Below the pieces are notes generated by a model that worked only from the letters and a program-made list of their open reading frames with translations, did no database searches and was not told the DNA's origin. 64,000 bases of DNA from an uncultured Prevotellaceae bacterium (GTDB taxonomy: Bacteria > Bacteroidota > Bacteroidia > Bacteroidales > Muribaculaceae). The stretch spans positions 1 through 64,000 of the forward strand of contig ONKF01000005.1 of the NCBI GenBank assembly GCA_900318335.1. Reading direction: 5' to 3'. The position numbers and the translations under genes are program-made. Positions 35,487-44,391 of this stretch are shown piece after piece; position 1 is the stretch's first letter; every line of letters starts with the position of its first letter.

Positions 35487-37931
35487 ATGATTGACCTGTT
35501 AGATAACATAGATGCCGAGATGAACGATACCGGCACCCGCGTGGTTCCCATCATCACCGAGATTCATGATGTGAAGGATGGAACCGATATTCAGGACAGC
35601 GATGCCGATGATATACCCATCCTGCCGTTGCGCAACATGGTATTGTTCCCCTCAATGACCATGCCCGTGTCGGTGGGTCGTGAGAAATCCATGCGGCTTA
35701 TCAAGGACGCTGAGGAAAAACATGCGACCATCGCAGTGTTCTGCCAGTATGACAGTCACGTCGAGGATCCCATGGAGCGAGACCTGTACCGATATGGCAC
35801 ACTGGCCAACATCATCAAGGTGCTTGAACTGCCCGACGGCTCGACCAATGTCATCCTGCAAGGACGTTCGGCATGCCAACTGGAACAGATTGTTCAAGTC
35901 TCGCCCTACTTGCGCGGATCGGTCAAGCTTGTTGAGGACAAGCTGCCGCTTGCTGGCGACAAGGAGTTTGAGATGCTGATGCAATCCATCGTCGAGGTGA
36001 CACTGCGGATGCTGCGTAATATGGGTAACAACGGGCGCGAATTGGCCTTTGCCATGAAGAATATCGACAATCCCATGTACATGATCAACTTCCTGGCCAC
36101 GAATATCGCCTTTGACTCGGACCAGAAGCAGCACATGCTCGAGGAGCGCGATATCAAGAAACGCGCCTACCTCCTGTTTGCCTTGCTCTCACGCGAGGAA
36201 CAGCTTGTCGAGATTAAGGCCAATATCCAATCCCGCACCCGTGAGGAGTTGTCCCAGCAGCAGCGCGACCACTTCCTGCAGCAACAGATACGCACTATTC
36301 AAGAAGAATTGGGCACCGACGTTGACGACATCCAGGAATTGCAGGAGCGAGGTAGCAAGATGAAGTGGAGCGAGGATGTGCAGAAGCATTTTGAAAAGGA
36401 ACTGCGCAAACTCGAGCGCCTCAATCCCCAGACGCCAGACTACTCGGTCCAGTATGCCTACTTGGATAATATGCTCAACCTGCCCTGGGACACCTATACC
36501 GAGGACTTATTTGACCTCAAGAAGGTAGAGCAGAAACTCAATGACGACCACTACGGTCTGGAAAAAGTGAAAGACCGTATCCTCGAGCATCTGTCCGTGC
36601 TCAAGTTGCGCGGAGACCTCAAGGCTCCCATCCTGTGCCTGTATGGCCCTCCGGGTGTGGGCAAGACCTCACTGGGCAAGTCGATTGCCGACGCCCTGCA
36701 CCGTGAGTATGCCCGAATCTCCTTGGGTGGATTGCACGACGAGGCCGAGATACGCGGTCACCGCCGCACCTACATCGGCGCCATGCCTGGTCGAATCATC
36801 GCCGCTCTGGCCAAGTGCGGCAGCAACAATCCCGTTATCGTGCTCGACGAGATTGACAAGGTGGGCCAGGACTTCAAGGGTGATCCATCGTCAGCGTTGC
36901 TCGAGGTGCTTGATCCCGAGCAGAATGGGCACTTCCATGACAATTACTTGGATGTGGACTATGACTTGTCCAAAATCCTGTTTATCGCAACGGCCAACAG
37001 CCTGGCGACCGTGAGCCGTCCACTGCTTGACCGTATGGAGGTCATCGAAATCACAGGCTATATCCCCGAGGAAAAGCTTGAAATCGCCAAGCGCCACCTC
37101 GTCCCCAAGGAGCTGAAGGAAAACGGCTTCAAAAAGAACGAAATCAAGTTTGGCAAACAGGTGCTGCTCAAGATGATCGAGGATTACACCCGTGAATCGG
37201 GTGTGCGCCAACTGGAGAAGAAAATCGCCACCGTGCTGCGCCGTGTGGCACGCCACAAGGCCAGCGGTGACCCCTACCCGACCAGCATCAAGGTGGATGA
37301 CCTGAAGGAATACCTGGGTGCTCCCGATTACAGTCGCGACAAGTATGAGGGTAATGAGTTTGCCGGTGTGGTAACCGGCTTGGCATGGACTGCCGTGGGT
37401 GGTGAAATCCTGTTTGTGGAATCGTCGTTGGCTCGCGGCAAGGGCGAGAAATTGACCTTGACGGGCAATCTGGGCGATGTGATGAAGGAATCGGCAGTGA
37501 TTGCGCTTCAATACCTGCGTTCACACTGCTCATTGCTCAACATTGCCCCTGAGCTGTTTGACAAGTACAACGTGCACATCCATGTACCCGAGGGCGCGAT
37601 TCCCAAAGACGGTCCGTCGGCAGGTGTGACTATGGTTACCTCGCTCGCTTCATCGTTTACCCAGCGCAAAGTCAAGGATCACTTGGCAATGACTGGCGAA
37701 ATCACCCTGCGTGGCAAGGTGTTGCCCGTGGGTGGCATCAAGGAAAAGATCCTGGCTGCCAAGCGTGCCGGAATCAGGGAAATCATCCTCTGCAAGGACA
37801 ACCGTAAAGATATTGAGGAAATTAATGAGATGTACCTCAAGGGTTTGACATTCCACTATGTCAATACCATCAAGGATGTGCTCGACCTGGCCCTGTTACC
37901 CGAAAAGGTGAAAGATGCCATCGAACTGTGA
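35487..37931 (+). CDS. lon: ATP-dependent protease Lon
   Basis: An 814-residue LonA-type protease that degrades misfolded and regulatory proteins. An acidic N-terminal extension (about 40 residues) precedes the Lon substrate-binding domain ([17 protein letters not shown]). The AAA+ module has Walker A GPPGVGKT (near 387-394) and a Walker [10 protein letters not shown]. The protease domain has the Ser-Lys dyad: Ser in [10 protein letters not shown] (near 711) and Lys in [10 protein letters not shown] (near 752). It has its own promoter and a bidirectional terminator behind it. No HSP-type inverted-repeat operator was seen. Confidence 0.97.
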   Translation: MIDLLDNIDAEMNDTGTRVVPIITEIHDVKDGTDIQDSDADDIPILPLRNMVLFPSMTMPVSVGREKSMRLIKDAEEKHATIAVFCQYDSHVEDPMERDLYRYGTLANIIKVLELPDGSTNVILQGRSACQLEQIVQVSPYLRGSVKLVEDKLPLAGDKEFEMLMQSIVEVTLRMLRNMGNNGRELAFAMKNIDNPMYMINFLATNIAFDSDQKQHMLEERDIKKRAYLLFALLSREEQLVEIKANIQSRTREELSQQQRDHFLQQQIRTIQEELGTDVDDIQELQERGSKMKWSEDVQKHFEKELRKLERLNPQTPDYSVQYAYLDNMLNLPWDTYTEDLFDLKKVEQKLNDDHYGLEKVKDRILEHLSVLKLRGDLKAPILCLYGPPGVGKTSLGKSIADALHREYARISLGGLHDEAEIRGHRRTYIGAMPGRIIAALAKCGSNNPVIVLDEIDKVGQDFKGDPSSALLEVLDPEQNGHFHDNYLDVDYDLSKILFIATANSLATVSRPLLDRMEVIEITGYIPEEKLEIAKRHLVPKELKENGFKKNEIKFGKQVLLKMIEDYTRESGVRQLEKKIATVLRRVARHKASGDPYPTSIKVDDLKEYLGAPDYSRDKYEGNEFAGVVTGLAWTAVGGEILFVESSLARGKGEKLTLTGNLGDVMKESAVIALQYLRSHCSLLNIAPELFDKYNVHIHVPEGAIPKDGPSAGVTMVTSLASSFTQRKVKDHLAMTGEITLRGKVLPVGGIKEKILAAKRAGIREIILCKDNRKDIEEINEMYLKGLTFHYVNTIKDVLDLALLPEKVKDAIEL

Positions 37932-37937
37932 TGCTTA

Positions 37938-37967
37938 GTTTAAAGTTTAGAGTTTAAAGTTTAAAGG
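37938..37967. repeat. GTTTAAA heptamer repeat, copy 1
   Basis: Four consecutive 7-base units of the form GTTTAAA/GTTTAGA plus GG, starting 7 bases after the lon stop. The same 30 bases occur unchanged at 63021-63050. Confidence 0.75.
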
Positions 37968-38004
37968 AGGCATCCGCATTCTTAGAGCCAAAAGCCTAAT
38001 AAAG

Positions 38005-38049
38005 AACAGGATGTGTCATAATAAACCTATGGTTATGACACATCCTGTT
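38005..38049. terminator. Bidirectional terminator between lon and luxS
   Basis: A perfect 17-base inverted repeat (38005-38021 with 38033-38049) with an 11-base loop, followed by GTTTTGT on the plus strand and CTTTATT on the minus strand. It serves the convergent lon and mtnN-luxS transcripts. Confidence 0.85.
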
Positions 38050-38066
38050 GTTTTGTATACGTTTTG

Positions 38067-38549
38067 TTAATCAGGATAAGTGAGGTTCTCGGGCTGGATG
38101 TCCTTGAGGACCTCAATGTAGTATTTACGGGCCTCCCATTTGGCCATGGGCAGATTGTTGAGCATGTAGTTGCCGCAGTCATGGGCATTGGCACCTGGGA
38201 TATCACCGTCATAGTCGGCCATCCATTGGAACAGTTCCTGCATCAGGGGCACAATGTCACGACTCTCGAGGTCGCCCTTAAGCAACAAGTAATTACCGGT
38301 GCAGCACCCCATTGGGCCCCAATACACAACCTTGCTTCCCCACTGGGGGTGGTTGCGCAGGTAGGTAGCGGCCAAGTGCTCGATGGTGTGAAGAGCGCTT
38401 TGACTCACAGCCGGCTCTCTGTTGGGCAACTTCATGCGTATGTCAAACGTTGTAATCACATCGCCGCCATCCAGATAATCCTTGCGTGACACATAGATGC
38501 CTCGCATCAACTTGGTGTGGTCAATCTTGAAACTATCGATCTTTTCCAT
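38067..38549 (-). CDS. luxS: S-ribosylhomocysteine lyase LuxS
   Basis: A 160-residue metalloenzyme that cleaves S-ribosylhomocysteine to homocysteine and DPD, the precursor of autoinducer-2. The metal site is intact: His54 and His58 (LHTIEHLA) and Cys125 (HDCGNY), with catalytic Cys82 in GPMGCCTG. ATG at 38549 gives the family's MEKIDSFKIDHTKL start; the longer reading overlaps mtnN in another frame. It follows mtnN by 22 bases, so the two steps of S-adenosylhomocysteine recycling are encoded together. Confidence 0.97.
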   Translation of the reverse strand: MEKIDSFKIDHTKLMRGIYVSRKDYLDGGDVITTFDIRMKLPNREPAVSQSALHTIEHLAATYLRNHPQWGSKVVYWGPMGCCTGNYLLLKGDLESRDIVPLMQELFQWMADYDGDIPGANAHDCGNYMLNNLPMAKWEARKYYIEVLKDIQPENLTYPD

Positions 38550-38571
38550 TTCAGTTGTCGGTTTTTTAAGC

Positions 38572-39249
38572 CTATAATCTTTTAATGATGTCTCTAACCA
38601 GATTGAAGGTCTCCTGGGGGGCATCGCTCCAGAAGTCCAGGTACTGACGGGTATTGTCGTGACTGGCACCGGGAGAGTCGCTGATGACACGCAGGGCAAG
38701 GAACGGCACCTTATTCAAGTAGCACACTTGGGCAATCGCTCCCGATTCCATATCCACAGCGAGCACTTCGGGAAAATCCCCCTTGATGCGCTCCACATCC
38801 TCCTTCTTGTCAATGAATTGGTCGCCCGAGCAGATCACGCCCTTGTGGATCTCTTTTGATTCAGGAAGCATATCCAGCAATCTGGATGCCCCCTCGAAGT
38901 AGAGTGGCAAGCCTTGCACGCGGCCCAGCTCACTCTCGGGTCCGCACCACACGTCGTGATAGGCGACACGTTCGCCAGCCACCACGTCCATCACATTGAC
39001 CGACTTGTCGGCGCCGCCAGCTACACCACTATTGATGATGAAATCGGGCAAGAATGAATTGACGAGAGTGAGTGCTCCCATGGCGGCATTGACCTTGCCG
39101 ATACCACACTGCATTGCTATCACGTCATGCCTACCCATTTTACCACGATGGAACTCAAAACCACCCATACGACTCTCTTCACTATCCTTGAGCAACGGGA
39201 GGAGTAATTCCAGCTCCTTGTGCATTGCCACGATGATTCCTATCTTCAT
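38572..39249 (-). CDS. mtnN: 5'-methylthioadenosine/S-adenosylhomocysteine nucleosidase
   Basis: A 225-residue nucleosidase (Pfs) that removes adenine from SAH and methylthioadenosine, feeding S-ribosylhomocysteine to the next gene, luxS. It begins KIGIIVAMHKELELLLP and contains FIINSGVAGGAD, VAVDMESGAIAQVC (shown as AVDMESGAIAQ, with the nucleoside-binding Met-Glu) and VISDSPGASHD with the catalytic Asp. Normal length. A -7 box TAACTTTG (39286-39279) gives a leader of about 25 bases. Confidence 0.96.
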   Translation of the reverse strand: MKIGIIVAMHKELELLLPLLKDSEESRMGGFEFHRGKMGRHDVIAMQCGIGKVNAAMGALTLVNSFLPDFIINSGVAGGADKSVNVMDVVAGERVAYHDVWCGPESELGRVQGLPLYFEGASRLLDMLPESKEIHKGVICSGDQFIDKKEDVERIKGDFPEVLAVDMESGAIAQVCYLNKVPFLALRVISDSPGASHDNTRQYLDFWSDAPQETFNLVRDIIKRL

Positions 39250-39278
39250 TTTATCAGAACTATTTTGATTATAAAGTG

Positions 39279-39286
39279 CAAAGTTA
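39279..39286 (-). promoter_or_regulatory. -7 box TAACTTTG of mtnN-luxS
   Basis: On the minus strand TAACTTTG lies 29 bases before the mtnN ATG. The -33 element is weak. Confidence 0.5.
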
Positions 39287-39360
39287 CAAAATAGTTTTTA
39301 GTTTTCGGTCAAATGCGGATGCCAACTGATGTCTGAAGACGTAAATTGAAAACTTTTTAC

Positions 39361-39368
39361 TATTTTTG
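39361..39368 (+). promoter_or_regulatory. -7 box TATTTTTG, four bases before the DUF1893 ATG
   Basis: TATTTTTG is followed by CCAC and ATG at 39373, implying a leaderless mRNA. Confidence 0.6.
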
Positions 39369-39372
39369 CCAC

Positions 39373-39783
39373 ATGAAACAGTTGATAGATATCTTGCAAA
39401 ACGAAGGCTTGACCCTGGTTGTGAAAAGTGCTGATGGCACGATTCACCGCTTCATCCAGCGCGGAGTGAAAGACTTATTGGCACTGGTGACCGAGGATCC
39501 CGGTCTATTGCATGGCGCACTTGTTGCCGACAAGGCTGTGGGAAAGGCTGCTGCTGCCTGTATGACCGTGGGCGGTGTGAAAGAAGTCTATGCCCATGTG
39601 ATGAGTGAACCTGCCCTTGCACTATTGCATGCCCATGGGATAAATGCCGATTACGGCCAACTGGTTCACCACATCATCAATCGTGCTGGTGACGGCTGGT
39701 GCCCCATGGAACAACTGTCCCGCGACATCGATGATCCAAAAGAGATTATCCCTAAAATCCAAGAGTTTTTCAAAACCCATTAA
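39373..39783 (+). CDS. DUF1893 protein
   Basis: A 136-residue soluble protein beginning MKQLIDILQNEGLTLVV, with DKAVGKAAAACMTVGGVKEVYA and a Cys near the C-terminus (GWCPMEQL). It fits the DUF1893 family (related to cytidine-deaminase-like folds), whose function is unknown. A short upstream extension would run through the -7 box at 39361-39368, so ATG 39373 is the start. Flanked by its own promoter and terminator, it is monocistronic. Confidence 0.85.
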   Translation: MKQLIDILQNEGLTLVVKSADGTIHRFIQRGVKDLLALVTEDPGLLHGALVADKAVGKAAAACMTVGGVKEVYAHVMSEPALALLHAHGINADYGQLVHHIINRAGDGWCPMEQLSRDIDDPKEIIPKIQEFFKTH

Positions 39784-39786
39784 TAA

Positions 39787-39818
39787 AAAACGCTGGTCTC
39801 AACAGAGTCCAGCGTTTT
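39787..39818 (+). terminator. Terminator of the DUF1893 gene
   Basis: AAAACGCTGG (39787-39796) pairs with CCAGCGTTTT (39809-39818), a 12-base loop and T-rich tail (CTTC after TTTT). It begins 3 bases after the stop codon. Confidence 0.85.
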
Positions 39819-39901
39819 CTTCATTAAACATCACTAATTGTTACTATAGCTGTGCCTTCATGCTTCAGAAATAGGTTCTCGTTTACCATATAGACACATG
39901 T

Positions 39902-39933
39902 AAACGCCGCTTTGTTACAGCAAAACGGCGTTT
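39902..39933. terminator. Hairpin downstream of prfA, possible terminator
   Basis: AAACGCCG (39902-39909) pairs with CGGCGTTT (39926-39933), with further pairing inside (TTTG/CAAA). It lies between the convergent DUF1893 and prfA genes, 92 bases after the prfA stop. The T-run is short on either strand. Confidence 0.5.
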
Positions 39934-40025
39934 TAACATTACTTTAACAATATCGTTATTTACTGTTATTTTTCAGCGAAAAGTAGTGAGGCCAAATAAC
40001 ACGCTCAGTCGCTTGATTGTTACTA

Positions 40026-41135
40026 CTACATCTCGGCTTCCTTGAGTTTCTCGGCATTCTCGGCGACAATGAGGTGATCGATGCAGTCCTGGATGTCACC
40101 GTCCATAAAGGCAGGCAGATTATAGATGGTGTAGCCGATGCGATGGTCGGTGATGCGGCCCTGTGGATAGTTGTAAGTGCGGATCTTGGCCGAACGGTCA
40201 CCAGTCGAGACGAGCGTCTTGCGACGCGAGGCGATGTCGTCCATATACTTCTGATGCTCGTGGTCGTAAATGAAAGTGCGCAGACGTGCCAGTGCCCTTT
40301 CCTTGTTCTTGGGCTGGTCACGTGTCTCGGTACACTCGATGAGGATTTCCTGCTGTTCACCCGTGTTGGGATTGGTCCACATGTAGCGAAGGCGCACACC
40401 GCTGTTCACCTTGTTCACGTTCTGGCCACCGGCACCACCGCTGCGGAAGGTGTCCCACTTGATCTCGCCCTCGTTGATGTGCACGTCAAATGGCTCGGCC
40501 TCGGGCAGCACAGCCACACTGGCTGCCGAAGTATGGACACGTCCCTGAGTCTCGGTGACGGGCACGCGCTGCACGCGGTGAACACCCGACTCATACTTCA
40601 ATGTGCCATACACATTATCGCCCGTGATACTGAACACGATTTCCTTGAAGCCACCCACGGCGCCCTCACTGCAACTGGACATCTGCACATTCCACCCCTT
40701 GGTCTCGCAGTAGCGGGTGTACATGCGGGCCAGGTCACCGGCAAACAACGCGGCCTCGTCACCACCCGTACCGCCACGGATTTCCAGAACCACGTTCTTG
40801 CTATCCTCGGGATCCTCGGGAATGAGCAACAGCTTGATTTCCTCTTCCAGTTTGGGCACTTCGGCCTGATTGGCGTCGATTTCCTCACGAGCCATCGCGC
40901 GCAGGTCCTCATCGGTTTCGGTTTCCAGCACAGCCTTTGCCTGCTCGATGTCCTCGAGCAGCTTGCGGTAACGGTGGGTTGCATTGAGCAATGTTTCCAA
41001 GCTCTTATATTCCTTGGTGAGCTTGACATAACGCCGCTGGTCGGCGATAACATTGGGGTCGGTAATCAGGGTGCCGATTTCCTCAAACCGCGCATCCAAG
41101 CCGTCCAGGCGCTGCAATAAAGTATTCTCTGCCAT
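40026..41135 (-). CDS. prfA: Peptide chain release factor 1
   Basis: A 369-residue release factor recognising UAA/UAG. The N-terminal coiled region, the anticodon-mimic region and the GGQ loop (RSGGAGGQNVNKVNS, near residue 235) that triggers peptide release are all present; the decoding tripeptide appears as PVTETQGRVHTS, that is PVTE rather than the common PxT context, and the end holds ASRRKTLVSTGDRSAKIRTYN. ATG at 41135 is chosen because the upstream nine-residue extension is untypical. Its -7 box is at 41167-41160. prmC is not adjacent. Confidence 0.96.
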   Translation of the reverse strand: MAENTLLQRLDGLDARFEEIGTLITDPNVIADQRRYVKLTKEYKSLETLLNATHRYRKLLEDIEQAKAVLETETDEDLRAMAREEIDANQAEVPKLEEEIKLLLIPEDPEDSKNVVLEIRGGTGGDEAALFAGDLARMYTRYCETKGWNVQMSSCSEGAVGGFKEIVFSITGDNVYGTLKYESGVHRVQRVPVTETQGRVHTSAASVAVLPEAEPFDVHINEGEIKWDTFRSGGAGGQNVNKVNSGVRLRYMWTNPNTGEQQEILIECTETRDQPKNKERALARLRTFIYDHEHQKYMDDIASRRKTLVSTGDRSAKIRTYNYPQGRITDHRIGYTIYNLPAFMDGDIQDCIDHLIVAENAEKLKEAEM

Positions 41136-41159
41136 AGTCGTGTTTTTGAAATTTGGCTG

Positions 41160-41167
41160 CAAAGGTA
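41160..41167 (-). promoter_or_regulatory. -7 box TACCTTTG of prfA
   Basis: On the minus strand TACCTTTG lies 24 bases before the ATG at 41135. It is divergent from the leaderless box at 41212-41219. Confidence 0.5.
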
Positions 41168-41211
41168 GTGAAAAGGTTTAGGTTTTAGGCTTAAGTCGTT
41201 GGGTTTTTTAC

Positions 41212-41219
41212 TACTTTTG
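41212..41219 (+). promoter_or_regulatory. -7 box TACTTTTG, four bases before ATG
   Basis: TACTTTTG is followed by TAGC and then ATG at 41224. The -33 element is not clear. Confidence 0.55.
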
Positions 41220-41223
41220 TAGC

Positions 41224-43200
41224 ATGAAACGTAATCTATCCATAATTTGCGGACTCATCTGGGACTTGCTGATCGTATATTGCGCCTATACGTTATGCCG
41301 TGCCGTCTTCCTTGCACTCAATTGGTCGCTCTATTCAGGAACGATGACGTTTGCCCATGCTACAGGACTTTTCGGTGCCGGATTGCTGTTTGACACACCG
41401 GCCATTCTATATACCAATGCCATTATCCTGTTGATTTTCCTATTGCCGCTGCACTGGAAAGAGACTCCTGCCGTATATCGGGTAGCACGGTGGATCTATA
41501 CCATTGTGAACAGTATCGCCGTGTATATGAACCTGATGGACTGCGTTTATTTCCCCTTCACGGGCAAGCGCACTACCGCATCGGTGTTTGCCGAGTTTGG
41601 CAACGAGAGCACAGGGGAAATGTTGAAAATCTTTGGCGGACAGTTCCTGAGCCATTGGTACTTGGTGTTGCTGGCGGCCCTGATTTCTTGGGCGCTGTGG
41701 AAGCTCTTCCGTCCCATTCCTGCACGTGTCAAGAAACCCGTCGGGTTGGCGCGTTACTACCTGTTGCGAACACTCGCCCTGGTGGTGACCATTCCCTTGT
41801 GCATCGGCGCCATCCGTGGCGGATTCACCAAGGCGACGCGTCCCATCACCATCAGCAATGCCAACCAGTATGTGAACCGTCCTGCCGAAACGGGCATCGT
41901 GCTGAACACACCGTTTTCCATCTTCAGGACATTGAAGAAAACGCCCTTTGCAGTTCCCAACTACATGAGTGACAAGGAGGCAGAGTCGCTCTATACCCCG
42001 GTTCACGTGCCTGGCGACACGGCCGCCTTCACTCCCCGCAATGTCGTTGTGCTCATCCTGGAAAGCTACAGCAAGCAGCACTTCGGATACTACAACAAGA
42101 CCCTGCGTGGCGGCACCTACAAGGGGTTCACACCATTCCTTGACTCGCTGATTACCGCAAGCGCAATGACCTACAAGTTCTCTTATGCCAATGGCCGCAA
42201 GAGCATCGAGGGCATGCCGTCGGTGCTGTCGTCGTTGCCTAATTTTGTAGAGCCGCTGTTCCTCACGCCCGCTTCGCTGAACGCCATGTCGGGACTGGCG
42301 AGGGAATTAGGCGAAAACAAGGGTTACACCACCGCTTTCTTCCATGGGGCGCAAAACGGTTCGATGGGCTTCCAAGCCTTTGCCCGTGCAACCGGATTCC
42401 AGCATTACTATGGCCGCGACGAGTTCAATGCCGATCCCAATTTCAATGGTGATGAAGATTTCGACGGCACATGGGCCATCTGGGATGAAGAGTTTTTCCA
42501 ATTCTTCGCTCAGCAGTTGGAGAAGATGAAACAGCCGTTCATGACTGCACTGTTCAGCGCATCCAGTCATGATCCGTTTGCCGTCCCTGAGAAATACGAG
42601 GGCCGTTTCCCGCAGGGCGAACGCCCCCTGCAACAGTGTATTGCCTATACTGATTACGCCTTGAAGCGCTTCTTTGAAACCGCCAGCCGCCAGCCGTGGT
42701 TCAAGAACACACTGTTTGTCATCACAGCCGACCATGTGAGCCAGCAGATAGACCCGTTCTATTGCACGACGCTTGGAAACTACTGTGTGCCCATCATCCT
42801 GTATGCTCCCGGAGACCCCTCGTTGCATGGCTATGACGAGCAACAAGTTGTGGAGCAGATTGATATCATGCCCACAGTACTGGGTTACTTGCACTACGAC
42901 CAACCCTATGTCGCATTCGGACGTGACATTTTAAGGGGTGCTGCCGAAGAGGGTTTCGCATTGCACTGGCTGCCAGAGTCCAGCTGCTACGAGTATGTTT
43001 GGGGGGATTATGTCCTGCAGTTTGACGGCAAACAGACCACGTCGGCTTACGAATACCGTACCGACTCCACATTCTCCCACAATGTCCTGGGTACAATGCC
43101 ACCTGCCACGCGCAACCGCATGGAACGCCATATGAAGTCGGTCATTCAGCAATACATGCAACGCATGACCAATGACAACCTTGTCATTAAGAAACGGTAA
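41224..43200 (+). CDS. LTA-synthase-like sulfatase-superfamily membrane protein
   Basis: A 658-residue inner-membrane protein with five N-terminal helices (to about residue 195) and a large outward-facing alkaline-phosphatase/sulfatase-fold domain. Metal-site elements: Glu280 in VVLILESYSKQHFG, the nucleophile position at Ser327 in NGRKSIEGMPSVLSS (Thr is usual in Gram-positive LtaS), SASSHDPFAVP, and ITADHVSQQ. In Gram-positives the family polymerises glycerol-phosphate; in Bacteroidetes, which lack lipoteichoic acid, it more likely transfers a phospho-alcohol from phospholipid to a glycan or lipid. Substrate unknown. Monocistronic, with a leaderless-type promoter. Confidence 0.88.
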   Translation: MKRNLSIICGLIWDLLIVYCAYTLCRAVFLALNWSLYSGTMTFAHATGLFGAGLLFDTPAILYTNAIILLIFLLPLHWKETPAVYRVARWIYTIVNSIAVYMNLMDCVYFPFTGKRTTASVFAEFGNESTGEMLKIFGGQFLSHWYLVLLAALISWALWKLFRPIPARVKKPVGLARYYLLRTLALVVTIPLCIGAIRGGFTKATRPITISNANQYVNRPAETGIVLNTPFSIFRTLKKTPFAVPNYMSDKEAESLYTPVHVPGDTAAFTPRNVVVLILESYSKQHFGYYNKTLRGGTYKGFTPFLDSLITASAMTYKFSYANGRKSIEGMPSVLSSLPNFVEPLFLTPASLNAMSGLARELGENKGYTTAFFHGAQNGSMGFQAFARATGFQHYYGRDEFNADPNFNGDEDFDGTWAIWDEEFFQFFAQQLEKMKQPFMTALFSASSHDPFAVPEKYEGRFPQGERPLQQCIAYTDYALKRFFETASRQPWFKNTLFVITADHVSQQIDPFYCTTLGNYCVPIILYAPGDPSLHGYDEQQVVEQIDIMPTVLGYLHYDQPYVAFGRDILRGAAEEGFALHWLPESSCYEYVWGDYVLQFDGKQTTSAYEYRTDSTFSHNVLGTMPPATRNRMERHMKSVIQQYMQRMTNDNLVIKKR

Positions 43201-43210
43201 AAACCGATAA

Positions 43211-44323
43211 TCAGAAGTTGAAGCCCAGGATGTGATAAACCTTATTGACCATGGCGAGGCGGTCGATGTCGGGTCGGGTTGAGAAGAAAAGGAAAATGAT
43301 GTCGCGCTCGGGGATTTTACCGGCATAGATGGTAAAACCTCCGTTGTCACCCAGGTGATAGACATGGGTGGGATAACTCGGGTAATCCTGGACGAAGAAT
43401 CCGTAGCCGTAACCCGTGTGAGGCTGGTAGCCATACTCGGCATCGGCGGGAATCTGAATCCAGGGATTGTAGGCCAGGCGCTTGGATGCGGCGGTCCACA
43501 CTTTGTTATCCCGCAGGGCGCGTTCCCAATTCACAAAATCATTGATGGAGCAGTAGAGGGCGCCATCAGCCTTGGTGCCAAAGAAGCTCTCCTCACCGTA
43601 ATCATACTCCTGCCAAGCACCTTTATCGTCACGCTCGTAACCGTGAGCCATGCAGGCAATATTGCGGTCGGGCTCATAATAGCGGCAAGTCATCATTCCC
43701 GCCTTGTCGAATACGTTTTCCTGCATATAGGTCTCGAAGGGTGTGCCTGTGGCGCGCTCAACAATCTGATAAATAAGCTGGAAGGTGGGATTGATATACT
43801 CATATTGGGTACCGGTCTGGAAGTTCAAGTGGTCGAGCGTGCGCATATACTTGACCGAAGTGACATCGTTGCTGTAAAGGACAAAATTGCGGTCATTGCG
43901 GGGGCGCGCATCGGGAATGCCCGAGGTGTGGCTCATGATGTGATGCAAGGTGATGTCCTTGAAGAAGGGCGCCTGGAACTCGGGGAAAAACTTTGATAAG
44001 GGGTCATTGAGTGAAAGAAGGCCCCGCTCGGCCAGTTGCAGGAGTGCGACTGCCGAGAACTGTTTAGAAACCGAGGCGATGCAGAAATTGGTGGCAAAAG
44101 TCACAGGTGACTTGGTCTCCATGTCGGCCACTCCAAAACAGCGGCTATAGAGCGTGTCGCAGCCTTGTATGATAAGCACGGCAGCGCCTGGTTCATTGGG
44201 GTTGTTATACACTGCACCAAAGACCTCGTCGATGCGTTTCACTAAATCCTGACTCATTTCATCTGCGCTGGCGATGTTAAATGATAAAACCAACGCCGTG
44301 ATAATCAAAAAAAACTTCTTCAT
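43211..44323 (-). CDS. Secreted serine hydrolase, beta-lactamase/class C PBP family
   Basis: A 370-residue protein with a signal peptide (to about Ala20) and the beta-lactamase-fold motifs: SxxK as Ser84-Val-Ser-Lys87 (ASVSKQFS), YxN as Tyr176-Ile-Asn178, and a late HLGDNGGF in the KTG position. Such proteins include D-aminopeptidases, esterases and PBP4-like carboxypeptidases; a true beta-lactamase is not indicated. It converges on the LTA-synthase-like gene with a gap of only 10 bases. A -7 box ends four bases before the ATG. Confidence 0.9.
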   Translation of the reverse strand: MKKFFLIITALVLSFNIASADEMSQDLVKRIDEVFGAVYNNPNEPGAAVLIIQGCDTLYSRCFGVADMETKSPVTFATNFCIASVSKQFSAVALLQLAERGLLSLNDPLSKFFPEFQAPFFKDITLHHIMSHTSGIPDARPRNDRNFVLYSNDVTSVKYMRTLDHLNFQTGTQYEYINPTFQLIYQIVERATGTPFETYMQENVFDKAGMMTCRYYEPDRNIACMAHGYERDDKGAWQEYDYGEESFFGTKADGALYCSINDFVNWERALRDNKVWTAASKRLAYNPWIQIPADAEYGYQPHTGYGYGFFVQDYPSYPTHVYHLGDNGGFTIYAGKIPERDIIFLFFSTRPDIDRLAMVNKVYHILGFNF

Positions 44324-44327
44324 GGGG

Positions 44328-44335
44328 CAAAGATA
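44328..44335 (-). promoter_or_regulatory. -7 box TATCTTTG, four bases before the serine hydrolase ATG
   Basis: On the minus strand TATCTTTG is followed by CCCC and then ATG (44323). It is divergent from the TATCTTTG at 44360-44367. Confidence 0.6.
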
Positions 44336-44359
44336 GGGACTTTTTTGGATATAAAGTTG

Positions 44360-44367
44360 TATCTTTG
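44360..44367 (+). promoter_or_regulatory. -7 box TATCTTTG of the B3/4-tsaC transcript
   Basis: TATCTTTG lies 24 bases before ATG 44392; no -33 partner at the canonical distance. Confidence 0.5.
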
Positions 44368-44391
44368 CACCGATTTTTTAGAACGATAGCA

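Noticed and set aside
43211..44323. Acquired beta-lactamase
   Set aside because: SxxK and YxN are present but the order and size fit the broad serine-hydrolase family; no resistance context or mobile element.
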